A DNA stretch of 64,000 bases from Polyodon spathula (GCF_017654505.1 NC_054538.1:19539912-19603911), one strand, 5' to 3'. Positions 35,977 through 52,915 are shown, counted from the first letter of the stretch. Made by a program: numbers and translations. The notes: generated from the letters alone by a model not told the origin.

Positions 35977-37720
35977 CGTTGATGAAGTCCACATGTGTGT
36001 TATTATCCCTACCCCCCCTCCTTTCCAATCATGCCCCTCTGTTTCATAAACGGGGGGGGTCCTCAGGAGCAGACCCAGTCCTGTTTCTGTTCTGTGAGCC
36101 CCAGGGAGACGATCAAAGAATTGCAGCCTATCCAGCTGCTCCGGGCCTGACTGTGCAAGTTAAATGTGGCACTGGCAGGGGCTGCACGTGTACACATGTG
36201 CTGCAGTAACTATTTTGGCCACAGCTGCAGTTGGAAGACCAGGGTAAACTGAGTCAGTTTTGTACATCAGGTGCATAGCCAAACTTATTTAACTTTCCCT
36301 GTTACCTCCAAGAGAAAAATTATACCTTATCAACATGGGTCAAAATACTGGCTGCATTTATTATTTTCCCAAAATAACCCATTCAGTCCAGTGACGCTGT
36401 TCCCTTTCCAGCACATCATTAGCTCCAGGCAAGTAGCAATCTGTTTCTTGAATGATAAAGGTCCTAGTGTTTAGACAGTAACCTATTTCATGCATTTAAT
36501 ACTCTGCATAAAAAAAGGGGCTTTACGAACATGCAATGGGTGTTTTAAATGGGTTTATAGCCTCCACTTGCGTTGACCTATTACCATTACCATCATGATA
36601 CATATACTGTGTCTTTTATTACAGCATGAAGGCCAACCACAGGGACATTAGACATTCCTCAAAGATACAGCATGACTCAGTGCTCATTGATTTACCAACT
36701 GCAGTTACAACTGACAGGCTACCACTATCATTGTCCAATTATCTAACAGCGTAGTGCTCTTGTCCTTACTGTAAAGTCAATTATGCAACAAGTAGCGTGT
36801 GTGACATGGTTTAACTCCAAGCATAATGCTACCTTATGATATGTCTACTTTAAGTTACCAGCTGTATGTTACTTTGAAAGAGGTCACACCTTAAGTTTGT
36901 TAGGGGTCATTTTGATCAATTTATAGTCCGTTGGGATAAACCACAGATGGATTTTTTTTATCATCTGCTTGTAAGGGATTATCCCGAGAAAGCCATAGAT
37001 TTTTCATAATGTTGATGCAATAGTGTTGTTGATGCAATCCCGTGTGCTGTAAAATATTATAATAAAAAACAGCTGTGCTTTTCCCATACTTTTTCCCATG
37101 GTTATGCTATGCATTTACTGTCGTTTATCATGTTTTGATCCAAAGGATCATACAGGAGTGTTACTTGTGAGACACAGGACTAGAGATCTGAAATGTTTAG
37201 TACCTGCTGTTGGACAGGTTAGCACAGATGACATTGATTTAGATTATTTAAATATCTGAACATCCATAATCAGGACATCTATCTTAAGACCATGGTTGGC
37301 TTGGGAGCAGGAGGTGGGGACGGGTGGAGTGATTTAGCCTTTGAAACCCCCTCCCAACTTTATAAAATCGATGAAGTACTGTAACCCTTGTACCCCTGTT
37401 CCACCTCCTCACAACACAAGCTTTGTCTCTCCGGTAGCAAACCTGATATACTGAAAAAAGGAATGCATAGAGGGCCCTCATTCACGTAGGATCCCAAGGC
37501 ACTTGCAGGCACCTCTGCACAGGACAGCCCTTTATACCGCTTATCAGGCACTAGGATCGTGTCTCCCATTTCGCCCCATAATGCCATTCTACTATCACCT
37601 GCATTATTATTGCAAGGCGCAACACGACTAGCACAGTCTCTTATAAAGATCTTTAAAGGAGGACAATATTTCTAGTTTTAATAAGAGACGATTATGTATT
37701 TTAAAATCTTGGTTAGACCT
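35977..37720. other. Intergenic, nothing certain
   Basis: A fragment of the same MITE family lies at 37060-37135 (CCCATGGTTATGCTATGCAT). No gene is supported. Confidence 0.45.
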
Positions 37721-37744
37721 TAGATAGATAGCTAGATAGATAGC

Positions 37745-37798
<54 letters not shown>
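37721..37798. repeat. (TAGA)n microsatellite
   Basis: About 19 TAGA units with two GC-containing interruptions (TAGCTAGA) near the start. Confidence 0.97.
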
Positions 37799-37799
<1 letters not shown>

Positions 37800-40700
37800 A
37801 GAAAAAGCCCACCAAACTTGTCCTTTGCTATCACACTGTGATTCAAGAGCAGTATCTAATTATTTCTTGAAGGATCATGGTGTCTTAGGTGATTGTACAT
37901 TAGCATTATGATTTTACAGTTTACCATCCAGTTCCCAACGATGCAGTTGTCATGCTTTACCATGTTTAGTTTTTTTCAGTTCTTTATCATATTACTGCTT
38001 GTCTACGCTGAACAATTGCTTCACTGTAATCTTATCATTTATTTTATGAAAAAAGCTAAAAAAACAACAATTAACCCTTACAACTAAAATTCAGCAAAGC
38101 AAATGCACCTCAGTAAAGCACTGGGAGAAAACTACATAAAAGCAAAACTCTGTGTATACTATACTATCATTTAAAAAACAAAGCACAGAATAGAGGAACG
38201 CATCATCAGATTTTTGTGTTACATTCCTGGAAAATATAAATCTAGCATAATAAAAATCAGAGCAGAGCAGTCTATTTCATTTGCACTTAGTTAGCAGATA
38301 CAGGTTCCAAGAAGTTATAAATGTGAGTTTATTTTCCTAGGCTGGTAACAATTTTGAGAGCTTTGTAAAGTAATATCTCGTATTGCATGAAGCAAGCAAA
38401 TTCCTCACATAGATGTAGTTCTGTAAGACGTAGTTCTGTAAGTAAATAAGGCAAGTCTTCTCCAGCGATGTAAAATGCTAGCTGCTCTAGTACAAAGTCT
38501 ATTGAGGATGGGTTTAGGTGTTCTGAGTGCAAGGTGTAACAGCACAGAGAGATCCTGGTAATGATTCTGTGCATACAATAAGGTTGGGTGCCCCTCCTTT
38601 CATGTAACAACTATTGGCCCTGTTCAGAGCCCAGTTGAGATGAAAGGAGCATGACTAAAGTTTACTGTAAAGTCTGATTTTGAGAAGTGTAAGCCACTCT
38701 TCTCCATTGTGTTCTCCTCAGATAACCTATATTGTATGTGGTGATTTTTTGTCCAGCGAGGCTGCAGCATTTTTATTGGGGAAATAGATGCTATTTTGAG
38801 TTGTGTAGACTGTGTTCTCTGTATTTAGTATCCTCTGATATTGTGTCTTGTAAGCAAAAAACCTTCCCCTCCTATTCCATGGTACAGTATGCTGAGCAAA
38901 CTTGCTTCGCTCCAGAAATTTGCATCGTTAAATGTAACTAATCCACAGGTTCCTATGTTCTGTCTTTGTCTTTCCATGACCAATGCACACCTCCCATAAT
39001 TGATTCCACTTCTGAATAAAAAGACCTCCACAAAGCATTTACTAAAAGGATTTACTAAAACTATGGAAACTGGACTGAACAGAAAAACAGGGGTCACACT
39101 TTGTGTCTGTTTTGCATCTTCCCTATTTTTGTAGTGGAAAATGGGAGCTTAAATAAGAGCCTGTGGGTGGTAATGATGCCTGTAATCTGTGTTAATGGCC
39201 CTGAGTAGTGTTCCTGGTTAAGCTGACCATGTCTCGATTAAACCTCTGCATGTCACAGCCCCCACTTTCCACCGACAACACTTCAGTGCATTGACTGCAG
39301 GTGAATAATCTAATTCACAAAAAGAGACAATTAAAAAAAAGTATGAGATAAACATTGCTTACTAGAGTTGGTCAAGTTCTTGTTTCTATTTCCATTTGAG
39401 TTTCAACTTGACCCTCTAGTTAGGTGTGACATTATGCACTTATAAAGCCTTTTTTTACACATGGAATTTAGACGGAAAAACAACCCAGTAGCACAAATGG
39501 CACAGATAGTCCATCTATTTTTCAGTTCAAAATACTGTATCAAGCGAAACATTTGTATCAATTGTTTTTGGTGTTGGCATCTAGAACTCGACACCTATGC
39601 ATGCACATTTCATACTAGTGCATGAATCAGAGGGCAATGTGAACAGCTACCCGGCGCGGCATTATCATTTTGGGCTGCTGTGCCTGCAATGGGAAGAGTG
39701 GACATTCATTTTTTGTTTTCACTGTAGCCGTGCTGTAACTTTGACTACACGCTGGAGCACATGTTGCACATGTATTGTAACAAATTCACAGAGCATTGTT
39801 GAGCTAAAGAGCCAAAAAAATAATAATAATTGAGAAAAGATTTAATTCCCTGGAACCACTGATCAATCTAAAGTTTATTTAATTACAGTAGACTCATACA
39901 TATTACTTACAGTAATATTTTCATATCTTGATATTGACAGATACAGATCTTTATTGTATCCAGCCTGTTTTGTAAAATATGTCAGTGCACTGTGGAATTA
40001 ATTTCTATCTTTATTGGTATCTACCTCTGAAGCACAAATGTGTCGCAACACCAGCGTGATGCTAACGCAATGGAGTAAAGTGTGGATGAATGCAGAGAGG
40101 TATTAATAGGGTTGTCTTTTAATAGAAAAGACATGTGATGTGTCTTTTAAAGAGAGGCTTCTTGAAAAACAGATGACATACAAGCTGATTCTGAAAACCT
40201 GGCACAAACAATAGGACAGCGTCACTTGTTCACCTTCACAGTCTTTGTACACTTTCGTCAAAAGTGCCAACAATAAGAAAGGTATTGAATTTAAGAAAAA
40301 ACTAACCATTTACTTTTAATGTTATCTATATAACACACACACACTTTAGAAACTTATACCTATAGTAATTACTTTATTAAAAACAATTGTTGAAATGAAT
40401 CCAATGCTGCCATCTACTGACATTAAATAAACACTGCATTTACTTATTCTCAAACAAAATGACAGGTATTTTAAAACAACTTTATACATTTACAATATAT
40501 TTAATATTGCTTTTTTAAATGTTATTCTTTATCACAATTCCAGCCGACAGTGTAATTGCCTCTGCAGTCTTCCTACAGGAAATATCAGTAGTGTGATGCA
40601 TCCCTCTTCCCACTGTAGCTTACATGTGTGTTTTGCTTTGGGACCTGGAGCAGTTACAGTGGTAACGTAACTGCTTCGCAAGCCCATATCTCTTGGTATG

Positions 40701-41140
40701 AATTTCTTGTTATCTAATTTTATCACCAGCAATTGGCAGCATTGTCACTTGTCCCCTTTCTTGTCTTGTAGTTTTCTTTACATTCATTTAGGGTATACAG
40801 ATTTTAGACTCATGTTTTCTACAACACTGTACGTAGATCAAGAAAAAACAAGTTTCTTCCGGTACAGTATCTTATCACTTCCTGTGTCACGTTACCTGAT
40901 TGCAACTTAACCACTGGAGGGAAACTGGGCTACAGTACAGGAAGTGATTACGTGCCAGGAAGTAGCTAAGTCATTTACAACAGCATTGTTGTTAAGATAT
41001 CTGCATTAACAAAACTGATGAATAGAAAACAAACAAATAACAAGATCCCCAACAGAAAAAGGGGATACCAGTGAAAATACTGCTGATGTTGATTAGAAGC
41101 GAGAATGTTTTGTTAATGGAATATACTAGCAGAATTAGGA
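37799..41140. other. Intergenic, nothing recognised
   Basis: Unique AT-rich DNA. A small inverted pair (ATCACTTCCTGT near 40873, ACAGGAAGTGAT near 40937) may be a worn MITE. No gene is supported. Confidence 0.45.
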
Positions 41141-41317
41141 TTACCATATGACTCCATGTACAGCAGGACAGTTTGGGGCAGTCCAGGCTCTTTAACTCAT
41201 CGCAGTGCATTCTGGTACATTCCTCATGTCTCAGGTACCTTTCAGAGCAGGACTACACTTACCAGAATGCATTGGGGTGTCCCATATTGTCCTAGTATAC
41301 ATGGAGTCACATGGTAA
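41141..41317. mobile_element. Foldback MITE
   Basis: The left arm TTACCATATGACTCCATGTA, then CAGCAGGACA, is mirrored by the right arm TGTCCTAGTATACATGGAGT, then CACATGGTAA. A second inner mirror pair is GCATTCTGG and CCAGAATGC. The length is about 177 bp with no coding. Confidence 0.7.
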
Positions 41318-43734
41318 CTCTAAACTGAATGTTATTACTATAACTGTAATTTTAAATTAAAACAGCCAATGGTTCCTGCTGACAGAAAACATGTAGAGCT
41401 TTAAAATCCTAAAGAGTTAAATTAAAACGGCAGCTGAGAGATAATGAGGTGTTTTGATGTAACAGGTGAGAGAGAGAGAAAGAGAGTGACGTATCTCAGG
41501 CCGTCCCCAAAAGGAAGATTGACTGTTCTGCAGGCAGGTGAGGTTCCTGGATTCTACAATTGCAATGCTATCAGTTCAAATAAACAATAAATGCCCTGTT
41601 TTAATGAAACATTCTGTTTCTGGGTGTATGACCTTAGCCTTAAAATATCTGAATACCTTTTAAAAAAAAAATAAAGATAAACTTTGTACTAGCTTCAAAA
41701 TTGAAATCAAACAGCGATCAAAGTGTGGATTATCAGTCTAAATTACATTAACATTTCTTTTTTCAATTGCTTTAACTCAATTTTATTGTTATAGTACTGT
41801 ATATAACTAATTATGTAGAGAATCCATCTTTCTTATTTCCATACTAATAAATAATACAGGCGCTCATGCAGTTAATGGTTTGTATTATCTTAATGCAACG
41901 ATCAACATATTTCACATTATTGCAGACAGCCGGGAGTGAGTATACAATGCATTTCTTCAGCAGGGATTTGAATATTGTTATAAAATTTCCATTTAAGATA
42001 TGAAGACATGGGGTCGCTGAGTGGCTCATGCAGTTGAAGTCATACAGCTTGGACAGCGCCAAAACTTTGCTGGGGACTCCAAAGGGAGTGTCTCATTAGC
42101 CCTGACATTCCCAGGGTGAGGGATGTGAAACCGACAGGGATTCCTTCTCCTCATCACTCAACAGCAAACCCTACTGGTCAAGCACCCAGCACATTCAGAG
42201 TGGATAAAAAGCAGGGCTGATCTCTGTTCATTGCTCTGTGTAAAAGTGATTCCAGCTTTAGGATGCCCTCAGAACGTTTGTGCTGTGTGGGAACTCGCTG
42301 CGGCGAGGAGAAACAACATAATTGGACATTACAAATTGGGGGTGGATATGAAGTGAAGTAACTTACAAAAGTAGATTCAAGAAAATGCACAAAGTCCTTT
42401 TCTTCAATCAGTTGCCAGGTTTATTGAAATATGCAGGGAGTCTGGTCCCAGGTACAGGACAAGCAAAATACTCAACATTACAATGTTTGCGTGACATTAA
42501 ATACCCTTCTGTATAGATGGTCCACCTCCCCTTTCTCTGACATTAACCAATGGTCAAGGTAATTTAATTTATTGTGTGAGTGTTAATGTGTGTGTGTCTG
42601 TGTGTAGTCTAGTGTGACAACCTCTGAACTCAGTGCATTCTTCACACTCCTGGAGACAAAAGGTCCATACATCTGCCTTTTGTTATCTCCTTGCGACCCC
42701 CTTTGATGCCAGTGGGATTATCTCTTTTGATCTCTCTGAAGTCTAGAGCCTGTTCCCTTCTAGTCCACAGCATTGTTATCTCATTAGCTTGCAGTCATTG
42801 TTGGGCAGTTTGTAGACGCATCGTCTCTATCAGTGGTTAGCAGTACATGCAATTTGAACCAAACAGTCTGCTATCTGCAATATTAGTCTCTTTTCAGAAA
42901 AGAACACCAGTATAGCTCTGCTAGTCCACATGCGTAGCAAACCCCTAATCAATTCTCAATCCATGTTTTCCAACATGAAGAAATGCAAATAATTCGGGAA
43001 ATCCATTTGGGAAATAACAGTATCTAGATTTTGCTAATTTTGGCAATTGTGTCCAATTAGTACCTATGTGGAGTTGTTGTGCACTCATGGTTGTCTTGGC
43101 AGCAGTGGATTGAGTACTGTAAACTGAAAAGCATTAACAGTGATCCCTTTGTTTACATGTTCATCCGGTCCCCAAGCATGACAGCTAGTGCCCTTGCAAT
43201 CCCTTTTTCACCCTGGTATAAAGGGGAGGGGGGTAGAAAACTATCAAGGTGTATTTTACACTAGAATGGCAAGCGATGAATGTACATGTTTGACCAGCTT
43301 CAAGTTTACTCAGTAAAATGTAACTTTTTTTTTTTTTTATAAAAGTCATGCTGTATTTTTGTGATGAATGGTGATGCTCATAAAAGTTGAATCCCCAATT
43401 TCTATCTATAAAGATCTCTCTTTTTTTAGACTCCAAAGCCTCTCTGGTGACAGACTGTGCAGAATCATGTAGTCTTTGTGATGTAGACTGCAGTCCGCTG
43501 AGGTCTAACCAGCCGATTTAAGTTGCAACCAGATTTGAGCCCAGTCCTCCAGGGGTAAAGAGGGTGCATTAACCCCTATTAATATTGCATATGCTGCAGC
43601 TATATCTCCCCTTTTCCAGCTTGTCTGCTGGAGTGACGAGAGCTGCAGGCCTCAACACAGGGAAAATAATGAATTTAAGAGAGATGTTGACCTCCCAGCA
43701 GTGCTGTGAGATTTATCAGAGGAGGGGCATGTGA
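41318..43734. other. Intergenic, nothing recognised
   Basis: Moderately GC-rich patches (for example 42080-42340, 42600-42850) but no frame or splice pair that I can support. Confidence 0.4.
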
Positions 43735-44044
43735 CTAGTTAAGCTGTAGAGTGCAGGGCTGTGAAGCCAGCTGCTGCTCACTTCAAGCTGGAGCTGCTAG
43801 CAGCTGTACAAGGAATGCTGATGTTTGCATGGAGTGTATCTGCGGGGAGAGAGAGCCTTCCTGTTTGCAGTCCAGTCCAGTCTGTCTTTGGGTAGACTTT
43901 TTTTTCTAATCTGTATTGAGGATTTCTTTGATTCCTTTTTTTTAATTATTTTCACTTCACACATCACGTGCTTCTCCGAAGTGTTGTGTTCACGCTTGGT
44001 CTTGGTTGTCACAGATGCAGTGTTTATAACCAATAAAGAATAAG
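43735..44044 (+). other. RASGRP3: Candidate 5' non-coding exon of RASGRP3
   Basis: A segment of rising GC content, with clustered CAGCTG-type E-boxes (CCAGCTGCTGCTCAC, GCTAGCAGCTGTACA), ends in a strong donor AATAAG|GTAAGTTGC at 44044/44045. The first coding exon of RASGRP3 starts at an acceptor (54831) with 5' UTR, so at least one upstream non-coding exon must exist. This is the best donor with promoter-like sequence that I noticed, but nothing proves the link. The 5' limit is arbitrary. Confidence 0.25.
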
Positions 44045-45832
44045 GTAAGTTGCAAGGTTTTCTGTCCTTTGAGGATCTTTGAGTGATCAATTTTCAGAAT
44101 TGTTGTTGATGGCAGCTTGGGTTATTCTATGCAATAACAAACCAGGTCTGCAAATAGAAAGGGTTTAATTTAATAGTGCAATAATAAAGCAATAAAGTAT
44201 GTTTGGCGTGAACATGTCTAGCACAATATTATATCTGACACACCTACAGTTCTTAAACTATGCAAACTGTTAGTTGCTGGCTTAGTTAATGTGCAAATGA
44301 ATGTGCTATTGTGTGTAGCCTTGACCTTTGGAAGGTGTACCATTGCTTTGCTGGGCTGGGTCCTGTGTGAACCAATAGGCACTGACCAACACAGACTGGG
44401 GCTGAGCTCAGAATAGCTACTGTCATCAAGTCTTTCATGCAAGGAGTTACTATAGGTGGGGTGTACTATCTATATGACTTTCCAGCTAAAAACACATTCT
44501 GAAGATACGTCATGGAGCTACAGCCTGATTGTTTATCACTGTGTGAAGGTGTTATGGGTTTAATTTAACCCTTCCAAAATATTCACTGTGGTTTACATAT
44601 ATTGTTTTAGCAGCCCAATTAATAATAAAATATATTATATAATATACTACTATTAGTACTATTTCAATAGTGTATAACTCAATCACATTTAATATAGGTA
44701 CAATATTTTATTGTTAAGGGTAGTGGAAGAAAATTAGTAATTTCCCATTTTTACACAATTTTCAAAGATATTCCAAAACTATACCACAAATGGAAAACAA
44801 AGTTCATTTGGTTTCCTATGTTTGCACTGAGACTGACTAAACTTGACCACCATGACGTGTCTGTTTGTTTTTTTTTTCTCTCTAGCCTCAATTCCAATTA
44901 TAAATGCTTGGACTGATTTGTTGCTGTGTGTATTGGTGTGTGCCGGACTCTTCTTTATTCAATATTAATTCCTTTATTATGCATGAACGCCCCCATCAAA
45001 CAAAGGAAAAATATTTGTCATGTTTTGCACATATCTTGATATATTGTCCTGCATTTGAAATATTTCTCAAAAATGCATAACATTGTATTTGTGTATCTCA
45101 CACATACACACACACACACAATTAATCTGCTTCAAGAGAGGCTGAAATGGTACAGTATATTTTTAACCAAATACACAGAACCATTAAAATCACTGTGCCT
45201 TCAGAACATGTGTCTAATGTTTATCTCAAGCATAAGAGAGAAGCAAACAAAAAAAAAAGACAAATTACATTGAGTTTAATGAATTTGTTAAATAAATTGA
45301 TATACTGGTTTAAAAGAAGAAGCTGAGCAGAGCTTTGTTGCCCACTCTTTCTCTAATCATGCTCACCCCCCACTGCCATCCACTTCCCTTTCACCTCCCG
45401 TCTACCTCCTTCCAGTTCAACACCTCTGTGGAACCCATGACAATGTCAAGATGGTCCAGAAACCATGTCCATGGTGATTTAATGATACGCCTTAACTTTT
45501 TGAAGACCATGTGGATTAAAGAAGGCCATGAAGAATTCAGAATATGTGATCATTTTTTTTTTTTTACTCAAAATAACTTGTTCCATCTTAAAATTCCATT
45601 CTCATTTGCTGGCAGTCCTTGGACATTTCTAGAGAAACTGAGCTGTAATCCGTTCTCTGTGCTGAAGAGCCATGATAACTAATAGTGTGCCATTGCCCAC
45701 TACTAGGCACAAACAAGCGGTTTAGATTGAGCTTGGTATTTGCTCTTTTTTTAGGTTAAATAGTTTGCCTGTGTCTTTGATAAAGAATATTTTGCATATT
45801 GTGGCGCTTAGTTTTGGAACATTATTAAATGT
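44045..45832. other. Intergenic or RASGRP3 5' intron, nothing recognised
   Basis: AT-rich, with a short (AC)n at 45101-45119. No repeat or exon is supported. Confidence 0.4.
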
Positions 45833-47281
45833 TGTGGCAGGGCAGAAAAGCCCTGCTGTTAAATGAATTATTTTGGTGCATTTAATATGATTTGTTGTAT
45901 TTAAATGTATATGTTTGGTTTGTGTGTTGGTGGTAGTTGGCTGGGGTGGGGTTAATTCCTATCACTACCAAAAAAATGTGATAATGTGGCTGGAGTCTTT
46001 ATTGAATAATTGATCATTAAATAGGCTCCAGCCACATGGGATATAAGGGGAGAGAAATCCTTTACTTGGTCAGTGTTTGGAATATATGAGTGAGAGTGGA
46101 GGAGAAAAGATTTAAGCAATAACAATTGCTACACGTGCAGGAAGCACAGTACTTGCTTGTTTGGTGTCAGTGTTCGTGATTTTGTTTTTGGGACCCAGAC
46201 ACAGACCTAGAGAATGAGGAGCTCGAGCATCCAAGGTCCAAGTGGGAGGAGCCTAGGCATCTAGCACCCAGAAGGGGGGAGTCCGAGCATCCAGAACCCA
46301 GAAGAGGGGTCCGAGTGTCCAGCACCCTGAAGGGGGGAGCCTGATCATCCAACGCCATGAAGGGGGGAGGCCGAGCGTCCAGCGCCCTGAAGGGGAAAAC
46401 CTGAACATCCGGCACCCTGAAGGGAGGAGCCTGAGCATCCAGAGCCCTGAAAGGGGGAGCCTGAGCATCCAGCATCCTGAAAGGGGGAGCCCGAGCATCA
46501 CTGCACATTACCTGGGCTCACACCACTGCCTGGGCTCACACCAGTGCCAGAAGGGGGGAGTCCGAGTGTCCAGCACCCTGAAGGAGGGAGCCCAAGCATC
46601 CAGAACCCTGAAGGGGGGAGCCCGGGCATCCAGTGCCCTGAAGGGGGGAGCAAGAGCATCGCTGCATGTTACTTGGGCTCACACCACTGCCTGGGGCTGC
46701 AGCCAACTGATAGTCTGCCTGCACTTCTGACGCCCCATCCACTGCCTCTGGGTCCCCTGTTGCTAGGTCTCGGTCCCGCCTTGAAGGTGACGGACTTTGG
46801 ACCAACCCTCCCTCAAGGATGGAAGAAGGACAGTAGGAGATTTGAAGGAGGGTGGATGTGTTTAGGGGAGGGCGGAGGTGGCATTTGGGGCCATGTGTGC
46901 TGCGCACATCGGGGGGGGGAGAGAGATATAGCAAGGCAAAAAAGCCCTGCTGTTAAATTAATTATTTTGGGGTTTTTGTTGTATTTAAATGTTTATTTTT
47001 AGTTTGTGAGCTGGTAGTGGTTGGCAGGGATGATGTTAATTCCTACCCCTGCCAAATACATGTGAAAATGTGGCTGGAGCCTTTATTGAATAACTGATGA
47101 TTAATTAGGCTCCAGCCACATGGGATATAATGGGAGAAAAATCTTTTGTTTGGTGGGTGTTTGGAAGGAGGTAGGTGAATGAGAATGGAGGAGAAAGGAT
47201 TTAAGAAAAATTACAATTGCTACATGTGCAGGTAGTATGGTACTTGTTTATTTGGTGTCATTATTCATGGTTTGTTTTTGT
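45833..47281 (+). mobile_element. Non-autonomous LTR retroelement with internal satellite
   Basis: Two direct repeats of about 350 bp (45833-46190 and 46928-47281) share AAAGCCCTGCTGTTAAAT, GTGGCTGGAG, GGCTCCAGCCACATGGGATA and ACAATTGCTACA. They differ by several percent, so insertion is old. Between them are about 740 bp without gag or pol, occupied by 30-bp tandem repeats and a GC-rich stretch. LTR1 begins TGTGGCAGGG. The exact 3' end of LTR2 and a target duplication are not clear. This looks like a TRIM-type element. Confidence 0.7.
46205..46660. repeat. 30-bp minisatellite inside the LTR element
   Basis: About ten copies (46205-46500) and four more (46548-46660) of a unit like GCCTGAGCATCCAGAGCCCT plus GAAAGGGGGA. 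Because 30 is a multiple of three, open frames persist as decapeptide repeats on both strands (for example PEGGSPSIQN on plus). The spacer between the two arrays repeats CCTGGGCTCACACCA. The frames are a by-product of the period and are not evidence of a gene. Confidence 0.9.
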
Positions 47282-50805
<3,524 letters not shown>

Positions 50806-50990
50806 TCCCTTTTAAAAGTTTACCACTGTGTTTTTGCTCTTTTATCATGCTTTTCCCATGGTTATAGTATGCATTTACCATAGTTTTCTATATATGTTTT
50901 ACTATACCTTTTATGTGCTTTACAATGCTTTCACTGTGCTTTTTTACACTTTGCTATGATTTTACTATGGGAAACTTTTATAAGGACCAC
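50806..50990. mobile_element. 'AAGTTTACCA' MITE family, best copy
   Basis: It starts CCCTTTTAAAAGTTTACCAC and ends CTATGGGAAACTTTTATAAG, inverted relatives over about 20 bp. The interior is of the same short-word type (TTTCCCATGGTTATAGTATG). The length is 185 bp with no coding. Confidence 0.65.
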
Positions 50991-51059
50991 CCCTGATACA
51001 CAGGCTGATTGATAAGTTACTGATGGCAGCAGGTATAAGAGGGTGAGCCACACTGATAG

Positions 51060-51495
51060 CACCGTGTAACAATTTTTATTTTATTTATTTATTTTTTGTT
51101 TCTGGGTAGTAAGTGTTATTTCCTATTTGCTTATGCCTCAAAAGTATAGAAAATGGCTATTATTCCCCACAAACTTTGCTTTTGTGACCAGGACAGGTAC
51201 ATTTCAAAATATCACTATTTCCAATGGGAAAACGGGCAAATGTGTGTCTTTTTGTTCACATAAAGTCAGAAAAAAACAACATATGAATCCAAATTAATAT
51301 GTATTTATACTAAAGTAATACAAAAATGACTACAAAAGATTTAGAAGTGAGTAGTTTTTCGAGATTTACGATTATACTGTATTTACAGTATAATCGTAAA
51401 TCTCGAAAAACTACTCACTTCTAAATAAGCAATTAGGAAATAACACTTACTACCCAGGAACAAAAATAAATAAATAAATAAACTGTTACACGGTG
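51060..51495. mobile_element. Foldback element with nested perfect hairpin
   Basis: The outer ends CACCGTGTAACA (51060-51071) and TGTTACACGGTG (51484-51495) are perfect inverted repeats. The next 60 bp on each side also mirror (GGGTAGTAAGTGTTATTTCC against GGAAATAACACTTACTACCC). Near the right side sits a perfect palindrome with 42-nt arms (51340-51381 and 51384-51425) around a 2-nt loop. About 210 bp of non-repeated sequence lies between. There is no transposase. The superfamily is not assigned. Confidence 0.8.
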
Positions 51496-52827
51496 TAGTT
51501 ATTGGAAGTTGTGACTCAAAGCACTTTCTGAACGATGTGGAATAGTCAGATGCCATAATAGTGCCAATAAAAAAAGATATAGCGAGATATCACGGCAGAA
51601 TGATAAAGGGAAGACAACAATTGTTACCAGACCTGGCACCTCTGGGAAAGATCACAACTGGATTGTCGGGTCAAACAGGTGCACCATGCAAATAGCATCT
51701 GAAATCTTGTAGAGGGACAACCCAGATGTGAATAGTCAGGTAGTTCCAACAGGAGACTGTATATACTTTTGTCAATGAGATCTTTGACACTGTATGCATA
51801 CCACTGTTAGGTCATATTTCAACATCCAGACATCCAGCATCTAATATATATTGGCTATAGACACCATGTCTCAGTGTTCCTCTGTTGAATGTATTACTAA
51901 ATACTACTCATAGTCTTCTGAAATTATTAGACAGTAGTGTGCACATTTATTAGAACACCCTATTGCTTCTGTAGATTTGATTTGTTGTGCATATGAAATC
52001 AAACCACTGTAACTGTAACCATCTTGGAAAATTGTCAAAATAGGCAAATTAGTGATTGTCTAATTTAATTGATGACTTTATTAGGCCACACATGCAATTG
52101 ATTTAAAATAGTAAAATGAACACATAGGCACAATGGTAAAATGCATGAGACTTCAGAAGTTATTTAAGATGCCTAATTAAAACAGAAAGTGGTCTAACAT
52201 TTTCACACGAGTGCCTATTGTTTCTATATCACTGATCGAAAATTGAAACTCTCACATCCTATTATATTTGCACACTACTGTATGTTTGTCCTGCCAGCCT
52301 AGTTGTAAAGTGAAAACACTTCACATGCACAGTACCACGGAGTCCTGGCTCTGAAAGGGAGTTCCCTGGAAATGTTTCATCTTTCTGGTGTGTGCAGCCT
52401 TGGATTTTTTTAATGGAAATTTGATAAGAACAATGAGAACAGTAGATGTCTTATTCAACTGACCTTAACCCTTTGAGCATTCCAATGTGACTCAGGCCAC
52501 TTCTGAAATGAATTGGTGGTCTCAGCTTATCCCTCAGTGAACAGTAGCCCACATGAAGAAGCCAGAAAGGCTAGACAGAAATTATCTTTAACTCTTTTTC
52601 GTGTGGAAAATATGGGGCTGTATCAATTGCTTAAATGCAAGTCATCGATAGCTATCAATAGTCATGACCAGCGCTTGCCTCTCCATTCATTTCAATTACA
52701 GTTTGCATAATTATTCCTAAAAGTGTACACAGCTGATGAAGTCTCCTTGAGAAAGGTATGTTATTATTTATAAAACGGCTTGGCAAAATAGCAACCTCTG
52801 ATTGGTTAAACAGCATCACATGACCGT

Positions 52828-52915
<88 letters not shown>

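Noticed and set aside
46167..46508. A 113-residue minus-strand frame of ALDAQAPPF-like repeats as a proline-rich gene.
   Set aside because: It is created by a 30-bp satellite within an LTR element. The other strand is equally open, and there is no splice or promoter context.
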